A model generated the notes under the pieces. That model had not been told where the DNA came from and did not search any database. It saw only the letters and a program-made list of their open reading frames with translations. A stretch of 64,000 nucleotides of DNA from Drosophila miranda. Lineage: Eukaryota; Arthropoda; Insecta; Diptera; Drosophilidae. Below are positions 1 through 9,608 of this stretch, piece after piece. Position numbers and translations under genes: made by a program. The DNA is taken from NCBI RefSeq assembly GCF_003369915.1, contig NW_022881614.1, positions 4,051,001 to 4,115,000 on the forward strand, given 5' to 3'. Each line of letters starts with the position of its first letter. Within the stretch, counting starts at the first letter, position 1.

Positions 1-27
1 GACGACCACATACCGTGGAAACTATGC

Positions 28-1015
28 GTGCCCAAAAACGGCCGGACGAGAGTACTCCGCGAATGCCATGACGAACCAACGGCAGGACACCTTTGCGTCC
101 GGAAAACCATCCTGAGGGCAACACAACGATACTTCTGGCCAGGACTACACCGAGACGTGCGACGGTACGTGGGCAGGATGCTCACACGTAAAGCCGAAGA
201 AATCTTCGCCAATACTGAGCAGCTTCGGCGTGCCGAAACTATTCGTCTGCGACAACGGAACCCAGTTCACCAGCCGATCGTTCCGAACATTCATGCGAAG
301 CGCAGGCGTGGAGCTGCAACACACAGCCCCGTATTGCCCCCAAGAAAACCCGACGGAGAGAGCCAATCGGACTGTGAAAACGATGATCGCCCAGTTCGTC
401 GACGACCACCAGAATACATGGGACGAGCTCCTACCCGAGATGACATTGGCGATCAACTCCAGCGTCTCCGAGACGACCGGATTCAGCCCCGCCTTCCTCC
501 TGCAAGGAAGAGAGCCCCGACTCCCCGGCGCCCTCTACGACGAAGTCACGCCCGGGACAGGGAGTACGCCAGAGACGGTCACCAGCAAAGCGACGAGGCT
601 GAAAGAAGTATTCGCCATCGTCCGGAACAACATCCAGAGAGCCAGTCAAGAAGAAGGGAGACATTACAACCTCCGCTGGCGACTATGGCGCCCCGCCGTC
701 GGATCGTTGGTACTACTACGCCAACACCACCTCTTAAACGCCGCCGAGGGCTATGCGGCAAAGCTAGCCCCGAAGTTTGACGGCCCCTACCGGGTCAAGA
801 GTTTTCCATCACCAAACATCGCCAAATTACAACACCGCGAAAGCCGGAAACACAAAACCGCAAATATCAACGACCTGAGAGAGTTCAGCGATCACGAGTC
901 CGAAGAACCCACTGACCTGCTCGAGAATGCTGACATCGACGAAGAAAGCAACGAGACCTCAACCCGACGCCCCAACCACGGCACCGCTGAGTCAGCAAAA
1001 ACCGGGAGAATGTAA
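28..1015 (+). pseudogene. Gypsy integrase remnant, internally deleted
   Basis: Positions 28-177 encode the integrase N-terminal zinc-binding region (an HDEPTAGH motif followed by YFWPG). Around 178-225 the reading jumps to a different frame, and the catalytic core resumes at 230 with CDNGTQFTS and YCPQENPTERANR, which carry the second Asp and the Glu of the D,D(35)E triad. The segment holding the first catalytic Asp and the second half of the zinc finger is missing, so no active enzyme can be made. The C-terminal half has the usual 'APKFDGPYRV' chromodomain-like/GPY region and a charged tail ending at a stop at 1013-1015. This is a dead copy. Confidence 0.8.
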
Positions 1016-1198
1016 GCGCAACGAACCTCGCGACCACCAATTAATCGAACAGCGCTGACGCCAGCGAGAGAAGTAACGTAAGGCCCACGACCGCGCGCCC
1101 CACTAACCCACTGACGAAGCGAAGAGAACGCGGAAACCCCAACGCAGACCACAGAAGAAACCACAAGAGACCGACCCGCGAGTCCTCGTAACCCTCGC

Positions 1199-1217
1199 CG
1201 GGGAAGAAAGGGGAGGG
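1199..1217 (+). other. Polypurine tract
   Basis: A GA-only run immediately upstream of the LTR start at 1218. It is the expected primer site for plus-strand DNA synthesis and fixes the left edge of the 3' LTR. Confidence 0.7.
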
Positions 1218-2003
1218 TGTAACGAACCTAAAAGGTTTCGATACAATCCGTCCACCGACCTATAATGAGCGCATCGCACCGCACCCCACAATCAGCGCCC
1301 CCTCCGCAAGCAACCAACGATCAACACGCGCCAACTCTAGAACGATGACCAAAGACATCAGGTTACACGAGCTTTCCCCCACTCCAAGCCAGGCCATCGG
1401 CCGAGTGCGGTTTTCCGGGTTCATCGACGGAGGAAAGTCGGCGCCGCCAAAATCTGCAACGATCAGCAAGAACGGCAAAGTGCGCCCCGACGCGGAAGTG
1501 CTTTTGTCAACCCCGCCGACCCAGCAATACGGGCCTATAAAAAGACGGCGACGAGAACCAAAGAACAACTTACGCAGAGACCCGGCTAACAGTACGGTCG
1601 TGGCACCAGAACTTACGCAGAAACCCGTCTCAGAGCACGGACGTGGTACCAAAAACTTACGTAGAGATCCGGCTCACAGTACGGTCGTGGTACCAAGACT
1701 TACGCAGAGACCCGGCCCAGAGTACAGACGCGGTACCCGGAACTCACCAGAAGACATCGGCGCCCAATTAAAAATAAGTTCATTTAAACCGTTAAGAAAT
1801 ACAATAAAGTGTCAAATTATCCAAGTAAGAACACCCGATTGCGTAAGTTCACCCCAATTAGCCGAGGCACCGACGTCGCCCCGCCCCGAGTCCACACGGT
1901 CGTTTCGTATACACGGCGAGCGACGCCCATTCTAGCCCCGATCCGCCTCTCTACGACAGGCCGCCCCCTGACGCCGCCCTTAAGGTTCCATCACATTTCT
2001 ACA
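1218..2003 (+). repeat. 3' LTR of the left-edge Gypsy element
   Basis: It starts TGTAAC directly after the polypurine tract. A TATA box (TATAAAA, 1536-1542) and a polyadenylation signal (AATAAA, 1803-1808) lie in the expected order. A 44-bp unit is repeated about four times just after the TATA box. The right boundary at 2003 is a guess from the TGTA/TACA symmetry; without the 5' LTR or a target duplication it cannot be fixed. Confidence 0.55.
1567..1741 (+). repeat. 44-bp tandem repeat, about 4 copies, in LTR
   Basis: Four imperfect units, each starting near ACTTACGCAGAGACCCGG and ending GGTACCA or a variant. They lie 30-200 bp downstream of the TATA box, so they sit in the transcribed R/U5 part of the LTR. 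Units differ from each other by several substitutions. Confidence 0.75.
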
Positions 2004-2063
2004 AATTTCTTGTGGATTGACCCCTGGACGGGACTGAGCTTACCTCAGCCTGAAATAGGTACA

Positions 2064-3593
2064 TCACAGAACGTCTTCCTCTTCATCCTTCTCCTCGCTG
2101 GCCTTGCTAGCATCCTCGGGCTGGGGCTTCGGCCTTGGCTCCAGCATGCTCACAATGGTTGTGTTCTGCATTTGGAATGTGGATGGTGTCTGCCCAAAGG
2201 TCTCCAGCAGAGACTTCTTCAGGGCCAGCAGCAGAATCCTCTCGTTGTTGAGCAGCAGTTGGCGCTTGTCGGGGGTTAGGTTAACGTCCACGTCGGAGCG
2301 GGCCGTGATAATGTTGAGGTAGATGAAAGGCTGCTGCTGGACGTTGTAGCGATGGTAGGTCTCGTTGATGACTTTGGCTATCTTTAAATTCAGAGAAAAG
2401 CAGAGCATAAGCGGAGTGTGAGAACACTCCCTTCCTGTATGATAAACTCACATTCTTGGGATCGCACGGTCTGGCGTTGACAAAGAAGAACTGGCGATCT
2501 CTGCTGGAGCGGCCTTCCCCATGGCGACAGCTGGATATATAGCCCTCCAGTCGGAAGTCGGCCTGGTTCAGCCGCTCCACATCCTCGGCGCTGAACTGTG
2601 TGCAAGTCGTGTCATCTGCATCCGCGGAGGACTCTAGCTCAGCCCATAGTCCGACCTCGCTCAGTTGGCCCTTTTCGAAAGGGGACTTTAGCGGCACAAT
2701 GTCGGCCCCTTGGCGTGCCCCAAATATCGCGGATATGTTGGCCAGCACATCCTGGGCGCCATGTGTTTGCAGAACCACCGTCTTGGCGCCCTTGGGCGTC
2801 TGATTGCTGCAGATGATGATGATGCGCACGCCTTTGGTCACCAGACAGTAGGCCTGCAGGATCTGACACATCTTGGCGAACTCCTTCTTGATGTTGCGCG
2901 TAAAGTCGCGCCGACGCACGGGCAGGGTACTAAACAGATTGGTAAGGGTGGTGCCTACAGCGCGGGCACAAGGCGAGCGCTTCTTGATCTTGCCATCGTG
3001 GTCGAGCTCCACTTTGAGACCTGTCTCCCCAATGACATTAATCGTCCAGAGTTGATGCCGCTAAGGATACGAACACTCACCAACATCGGTGGACTGGTGG
3101 CGCGTCTGAATGGCCATGTCGGACAGGGCGCAGAGGGAACTGAGTGCTTCCCCACGAAATCCAAACGTTTCCACTCCCAGCAGGTCAACGAATTCCCTTA
3201 TTTTTGATGTGTGATACTTTGCAGCTGTTGGAGGGTTCTTTAGGGTTTGCCTCGAGGCTACCACTTACTCATTGCCTCCAGATTGGCCTCCACCACGCCG
3301 CTGCCATTATCACTGACCTCGACGCCTTGCAGTCCCTGATCCTTCATCTTAATCTCCACCAGTGTAGCCCCTGCATCGATGGAGTTCTCCACTAACTCCT
3401 TGACAGCCACAGCCAGACTGAGCACCACCTAATAAGGGGGAAACCAAACAAGAAATCAAACAAAACCAAGCCGAGAGATGTACCTGGCCAGAGCATATTT
3501 TATGCACAGTATATCCTTGAAAATGGCTTTAATCTGGCCGGATGTAGCTGTGATGGGTGCTGGCAGCTCGACATCTTCTTCTTTCTCTGCCAT
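2064..3593 (-). pseudogene. Pms2: Pms2 mismatch-repair gene, frameshifted and C-terminally truncated
   Basis: MutL-family ATPase; the intact protein pairs with Mlh1 in mismatch repair and meiosis. I can place five exons: 3593-3484, 3428-3269, 3224-3081, 3020-2452 and 2381-2064, all with GT..AG introns of 44-70 bp. The GHKL ATPase motifs are visible: [14 protein letters not shown] (exon 2), EVSDNGSGV (exon 2), [10 protein letters not shown] (exon 3) and TTLTNLFSTLPVR (exon 4), then TPDKRQLLL in exon 5. Exon 1 starts MAEKEEDVEL but after GQIKAI the frame is off: the next codons give FKDILCIK, while the conserved HKICSGQ is present two bases out of frame (near 3507), a net 2-bp insertion. The coding frame ends at 2064-2066 (TGA) and the C-terminal endonuclease domain is absent; a Gypsy LTR begins about 60 bp further on. 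An alternative start downstream of the frameshift cannot be excluded but would lose ATPase motif context. Confidence 0.85.
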
Positions 3594-3805
3594 TTATTCC
3601 CTTTTATCGACTTAGTTCATAGAAAAGACAAATATAATTTCCTATAAAATCTGTCGCGTTTTTTTGGCTAGTGTGACCAAATGATCTTTATATACGATTA
3701 GTTCCAGAAAAATACACAGCTGATTGATAGTGGCGCCACTGTGCACTGTAGATATAATGTCAATTGTGCAATCCTTCCCATTAGAATGTAGAGAATTTAA
3801 TATTT

Positions 3806-4926
3806 AAACGAGGGGGAACGTTGTGAGTTGCTGCGGACACCGCAACTCTACAGTTATACCCGATACTAAGTCAGTATGGCTCTCCTCCGGCAGACGCTGC
3901 TAATATTAAACGACACGACAAAGAGTGCGTGCGAGAGAGACAGAAAATCAGTCTGAGCGTGACGTCGGGCGCTGCGTAGCCAGTGCAAATTTATTTGTTC
4001 CTTTTGGCTATAAAAATTATCTGATCTGGTCCAGATTCAGCAACCTGATAGATATGGTCGTTATCTATGATTCTGCGTTTTTAGTTTTCTCGAATGTGCA
4101 ATATTGTGGATGCAACAGATTTTCGTCCTTTGTGGGGGCGGAAGGGGGTGGGGCGAAATTCTGAGATATACGTTTTATAGTGAGATCTAACAGAAGTACG
4201 GAGACCAAATTTGGTTACTCTAGCCTTAATAGTCTCTGAGATTTGTGGATGCCCCAGATTTTCGTCCTTTGCGGGGGCGGAAGGGGGTGTGGCGAAATTT
4301 GGACACGAAACGGTCAAGGTCCGATATCACAGGAGTGTGGATACCAAATTTGGTTGCTCTGGCTCTTATAGGTTCTGAGATCCTTGAACTCATATTTTGC
4401 AATTGGCAAAGCCCACCCTGAAACCTGTGTGTTAGAGAGAGACAGAGCGAGAAAGAATTAAATTGTTTTCTTGATTCTGGCTATAATAATTATACGATCT
4501 GGTTGAGACTTTACACTCTAAAACATATAGTCATCCTCTACGATTCTGCGTTTTTGGCTTTATCGTATCTTTAAAAATGTGGATGCCACAGATTTTCGTC
4601 CTTTGTGGGGGCGGAAGTGGGCGGGGCGAAGTTTTGAAATATTTTTGTAGCAGTGACATATCACAGAAGTCTGGATACAAAACATCGTTGCTCTAGCTCT
4701 TATAGTCTTTGAGCACTAGGCGCTGAAGGGGACGGACGGACGGACGGACAGACGGACTGACAGACGGACAGACAGACAGGGCTCAATCGACTCGGCTATT
4801 GATGCTGATCAAGAATATATATATTTTATGGGGTCGGAAACGATTCCTTCTGGACGTTACACACATCCACTTTTACCACAAATCTAATATACCCCAATAC
4901 TCATTTTGAGTATCGGGTATAAAAAC
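3806..4926 (+). mobile_element. DINE-1/ISY-like non-autonomous Helitron relative
   Basis: About 1.1 kb with no ORF of its own. It holds the block typical of Drosophila DINE-1/INE-1 elements (TGATCAAGAATATATATATT next to a GGTCGGAAACGATTCC segment, a GACGGACGGACGG microsatellite at 4733-4780) and ends in a short hairpin (ATACTCATTTTGAGTAT). The orientation shown is arbitrary. A second, shorter copy lies at 38066-38849 in the opposite orientation and shares the outer end from AACGAGGGGGAACG. Length and content fit the obscura-group ISY family that I recall from the neo-X/neo-Y literature. GA-rich stretches at 3931-3945 and 4434-4456 resemble MSL recognition elements. Confidence 0.75.
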
Positions 4927-5285
4927 TGTCGGTAATTATTGAAATTTGTGGCCAGCAGCAGACATGGGTTAACCGAATGGCGCTTAAATTACAGCCCGAA
5001 AAATTCTCACAAAATTTAATTCAATTTAAGGAAAATACTCGATGGGGAAGGAGCTCTCTCTCTCTTTTTATTCTCGGGAATGCCTCGTTAGTTCTGTCCA
5101 CTTCCTGTGTATGTTCCTGTTCCGTTTCCCTTTCCGATGCCTGTCATCTATCCAATAATTTGTGACGCCTAATTGGGCAAAGGGTAGCCAGCCTCTGCAA
5201 CAGATACTTTGCTATGCATCCGTATAGAGACAGAGAAGATGGAAAAAAAAATGTTACACTGTTTGAACTGCTAAACCAAATGAAG
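4927..5285. other. Unassigned DNA between two transposons
   Basis: No exon, repeat or motif that I can support. The largest open frame is 62 codons and has no recognisable protein features. Confidence 0.5.
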
Positions 5286-5290
5286 CGTGA
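5286..5290 (+). repeat. Target-site duplication CGTGA (left)
   Basis: Matches CGTGA at 25138-25142, directly outside the two LTRs of the BEL element. It shows the outer element arrived by ordinary integration and its ends are still paired. Confidence 0.8.
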
Positions 5291-6682
5291 TGTACGATTT
5301 CAACGAAAGTACAAAATTGTACGATTAGACCTAGACAAATAGCTAACCATAAATAGGTTAAGATTTCCCAGCCACCTAAAGAAATAAACGATAATATGCT
5401 CTAAATATAAATATGTGACATGCACTACTGACCTAAATAAATATACAACGGACAGCTGCATGCATTTGTGTACATACACTGTTAAGATATTTACGGCACT
5501 ATCATAAAACACATTCTGGATGACCTGCATGTGGTCAAATCACACACCATCTGCATGATAACCATTGTGACCGTCATAAATATGACCCTTGGAATATTCC
5601 ACTGTTGGATTTGTAGTAATTGCTTAGTCCTAAATAGAGATAACACATTTCCCTAGCAATATGATACTCAGAGCTAATTAAACATACCTAAGATCCTAAG
5701 TAAACAATCATACTCATAGAAATTGTATATAAACCTTGCATTTTACCAAATAAAATCAGTACGAAAGAAAACTCTGACGTATTCACATCTCCGAAGCCCA
5801 ATTTGTTCAAGTACCGATTGCGGCGACCATTTGTTACTGGTACATGAACCGGTAGCATACATACATAACATTTTCAGCATACGATTGTCATATTGACAAT
5901 CACACAAAATCAAGTGAATCTACATCATCAGATTCATTTAATTTACTCATTTGGTGACCCCGACGTGATGAATTGACATTCACCACAAAATCAAGTGAAT
6001 CTACATCAACAGATTCATTTGATTTGTGGTGAATGTCAATTCATCACGTCGGGGTCACCAAATGATTAAATCAAATGAATCTGTTTATGTAGATTCACAT
6101 GATTTTGTGGTGAATGTCAATTCATCACGTCGGGGTCACCAAATGAACAAATCAAATGAATCTGTTGATGTAGATTCACTTGATTCTGGTGATTGTCAAT
6201 ATGACAATCGTATGCTGAAAATGTACAAATCAAATGAATCTGTTGATGTAGATTCACTTGATTTTGTGGTGAATGTCAATTCATCACGTCGGGGTCACCA
6301 AATGAACAAATCAAATGAATCTGTTGATGTAGATTCACTTGATTCTGGTGATTGTCAATATGACAATCGTATGCTGAAAATGTACAAATCAAATGAATCT
6401 GTTGATGTAGATTCACTTGATTTTGTGGTGAATGTCAATTCATCACGTCGGGGTCACCAAATGATTAAATCAAATGAATCTGTTTATGTAGATTCACATA
6501 AACAGATTCATTTGATTTAATCATTTGGTGACCCCGACGTGATGAATTGACATTCACCACAAAATCAAGTGAATCTACATCAACAGATTCATTTGATTTG
6601 TACATTTTCAGCATACGATTGTCATATTGACAATCACCAGAATCAAGTGAATCTACATCAACAGATTCATTTGATTTAGTCA
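5291..6682 (+). repeat. 5' LTR of the BEL element, expanded (1392 bp)
   Basis: The first ~560 bp match the 3' LTR at 24239 almost base for base, including a TATA box (TATATAAA, about 5726-5733) and AATAAA (5749-5754). From about 5860 onward the LTR consists of an array of short modules. One module type holds TGGTGACCCCGACGTGATG, the same motif that starts the primer-binding site; the other holds the near-palindrome GATTGTCATATTGACAATC. Six copies of the PBS-like module are present, four inverted. The 3' LTR has two and is 899 bp long; the copy at 40838-41495 has none and is 658 bp long. Confidence 0.85.
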
Positions 6683-6697
6683 TTTGGTGACCCCCGA
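6288..6697. repeat. Large palindrome at the end of the 5' LTR
   Basis: Two arms of about 199 bp (6288-6486 and 6499-6697) are near-perfect reverse complements around a 12-base spacer. A second inverted pair with 38-bp arms (about 5949-5986 and 6026-6063) lies upstream. Both are built from the LTR modules, each of which is itself partly palindromic. The 164-codon open frame across 6026-6520 is a by-product of this array and not a gene. Confidence 0.85.
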
Positions 6698-6702
6698 CTT
6701 TT
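6685..6702 (+). promoter_or_regulatory. Primer-binding site of the BEL element
   Basis: TGGTGACCCCCGAC starts two bases after the LTR's terminal CA, the standard position for a tRNA primer site. I cannot name the tRNA. The same motif in a slightly different form is repeated within the LTR array. Confidence 0.6.
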
Positions 6703-7052
6703 GGACACTTAACCGTTCATCTGGATTTTGTTCCCGATTTGGAACTTGGATTTAGTTGGAAAATCCTACATAATTGGTCAACTTGGCGGCCAATTTACAT
6801 ACATACAACAACACTCACAGTTGTGATTTAAAACCTTCGGTGAAGGAAAACTTAATTGGAGTTATTTGGATCTAACTCAACCATCACAGTCAACTTGGCG
6901 ACTAAGGTTGAATTGGAAATAAGAATTCCAGTGTCATAAATATTTATTGAGATACTTTGACCATCTTCGTGGTTGTGAGTAGAGGCACAACCAGTCATAG
7001 TGACAAACAAATTACCTCCATCGGGTCAAAGTATTAAAATAAATAAAATAAA

Positions 7053-9608
7053 ATGGCATCATCAAGCATTAATGTTATGCTAGACAGGCAGCTTGCCACA
7101 GGCGAAGAGATTCAGAGCCTGGTACGAAATTATAAAAAGGATTATGCTGAAAGGAAGCAGAAACCAGAATATTTTAAATCCCGCATTGAGAACATATCAA
7201 AGCTCTGGGACGCATTTTCAATGGAGGAATGTAATATCAAAAAAATAACTCAAAACTCAAAAATTGAGCACAGTTATTTCTCTAACGAATATTTCAAACA
7301 CACAAAAGAGTTGGTCGTCAGATATAAAGACGAATTTACAAAGCAGTTAGCTGCACTAGAAATGGATATAGATACAGGATCCATTACATCTATGGAGAGT
7401 GAGCCTGAAATAGAGCCCATGATCCGAGAACAAAAGGTGCTGTTTGAAAGTCTAGAGCGCATCATGAACAGAATGACGAATGAGACGCGAAAGGACTTCA
7501 AACCAATAATAATCAAATATTGGGATGAGATTAGAGCGATCCATATTCAAATTTATAAAAAATGCATTGATCCTGTGAAAATGGGATATAACATTAACAA
7601 TTACATTGCAGCTGAAGATGCAGTATTAACAGTCCAAACAATGACTGAAGCAGACGCTGTTCAACAAATTATCGCTGCTCCACATATGCATAATACATTA
7701 CCCCTGCCTAAGGTTGCTATCCCTAAATTTGATGGTGACTACTTAAAATGGCAACAATTTCATGACATTTTTAAGCAAATGATTCATGAAGCATCGGTAC
7801 CCGTCATTCAGAAGATGTGGTATTTAAAAACCAATGTTACGGGAGAAGCGGAAAATTTAATACGCCATCTTTCGCTAACAGAAAATAATTACACAACGGC
7901 ATGGAACATGCTTCAAGAGCGTTTCAGCAACAAAAGAGTGCTTAGTAACGCATTAATTCAAAAATTATTGGATCAACCAAGCACTTCCAATGATGCAAAG
8001 TCCATTAAGGCTTTGCACGATAATGTAAAGGAAACATTATTAGCACTCAATAACATAAATATAGAGACAGCTGGATGGGATCCGATTCTTCTATGTATTT
8101 TGACAAAAAAGTTAGATCGTCAGACTCACACTTTGTATGAACAATCCATACAAAGTACAAAGAAATTACAGCCTTTGAGCGAATTAATGAAATTTCTCGA
8201 ACAAAGGTTCCTTACCTTGGAAGCCATTGGATGGGAAAAAACAAAGAAACCCATCACATGTGCCTCAGCAGGAACTGAAAGTCAGTATGTCTGCTATTTT
8301 TGTGAAAAGCCAAATCACGCTATTTACAAATGCACGCAGTTTTTAAAAAAAACTGTCGCAGAGAGGTTAAATTGGGTTCAAAAGAACCAACTTTGCGTCA
8401 AATGTTTCAAACGCGATCACACTGCAAAGAATTGCCAAAGAAGAGATTGTGTTAAGTGCAATAAAGGACACAACACTCTACTACATTTGGAAATCAAGTC
8501 TGAAGCCAAAACTGCAGCATCAGCAAATAGTAGTCAAAACACTTATGTATTACTAGCTACTGCTCTTGTTACAATAAAAGGCAACAATGGACAAATGGGT
8601 GAATTTAGAGCCCTACTTGATTCAGGCTCTCAAGTCAATGTGATTTCTGAAAGAGCATTGAAAATATTAGATCTGAAAGTCACAAAATCAGAACTACAAA
8701 TAAATGGAATTGGCGGACGAACACAAACGTCAAAAGCAAGAGTCAATGTTATGCTTACTTCACAAGATAACAAGTTTAATACAAGACTAGAAGCAATAGT
8801 ATTGACACACATAGTGGCAGATCAACCAGCACAGTCAATTGATACGTCTCGTTGGAAGCTTCCGAAAAATATCACTTTGGCGGATCCCAACTTTGACAAG
8901 ACTGGAAGAATAGACATACTATTGGGAGCAGAACATTACTTCGAAATCATGCAAGACAAGCATGTATCAATTGGAAAAGGATTACCCAGGCTACAGGAAA
9001 CGAAACTAGGCTGGATAGTGGCTGGCAAGCTAAGACAGGAGTCAAAGAGCCAAAGCACGTGTGCAGTTTTGACTGAGGAGGACAAGGTGGATCAGCAAAT
9101 CTCCAAGTTTTGGGAATTGGATTCATTCCCGAGCAACACACCATGCTTATCCCCTCTAGAGAAGCGATGTGAGCAATATTTTTCTCAAAATATTCAAATG
9201 GCATGTGACAAGAAATTCATTGTCAGACTTCCATTTTTGGAAGATGCTTCTTCCCTAGGGGAGAGCCGTGATTTGGCTACACGTCGACTTTTTTGCCTGG
9301 AAAAACGACTGTCACGAGATCCGGAAACCAAGGCAAGCTATGTGCAATTCATGAAAGAATATGAGGCACTTGGGCATATGAAGGAAATGCACACTAAGGA
9401 AATAGCACGATCACGTTATTTTATTCCACATCACTGTGTGATGAAACCTGACAGCTCTACAACAAAATTGAGAGTTGTCTTTGATGCTTCTGCTGTTACG
9501 TCGTCCGGCAAATCACTCAACGATTTGATGCATAAAGGTCCGACTGTGCAAAGTTCGATATTTTCAATATTGCTTCGATTCCGGATGCACAAATATGTAT
9601 TTACGGCA
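7053..9608 (+). CDS. BEL gag-protease-RT, first part (cut by nested element)
   Basis: Continuous frame of 852 codons from ATG 7053. Residues ~220-370 are the DUF1759-type BEL Gag region (PKFDGDYLKWQQF). Two or three zinc knuckles follow at ~412-480 (CYFCEKPNHAIYKC; CVKCFKRDHTAKNC). The retroviral-type aspartic protease has LLDSGSQVNVIS at ~522. From ~760 the BEL reverse transcriptase begins (HHCVMKPDSSTTKLRVVFDA). The coding sequence stops being element-derived at 9608, where the Gypsy LTR enters between the codons of TA and DIEK; the open frame runs on to 9686 in the LTR and adds 25 foreign codons. The other half resumes at 19585 in the same frame. Confidence 0.92.

Larger units (their letters stand above)
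1..2003 (+). mobile_element. 3' part of a Gypsy-type LTR retrotransposon
   Basis: The left edge opens inside an integrase gene and runs through a polypurine tract (1199-1217) into an LTR that begins TGTAACGAAC at 1218. Nothing of the 5' LTR, gag, protease or reverse transcriptase is in the window. The LTR end is uncertain; I place it at TACA, 2000-2003, because it mirrors the TGTA start. The sequence just beyond reads as Pms2 coding DNA on the minus strand, so the element appears to have inserted into or replaced the downstream half of that gene. The family is not identified. Confidence 0.75.

Noticed and set aside
6026..6520. 164-codon open frame with repeated SNESVDVDS-like units
   Set aside because: It is a translation of the palindromic LTR array; the same peptide appears on the other strand and in the 3' LTR. 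Not a gene.
5860..6697. Regularly spaced palindromic repeats resembling a CRISPR array
   Set aside because: The 'spacers' are also repeats, and the array is part of a retrotransposon LTR in an animal genome.
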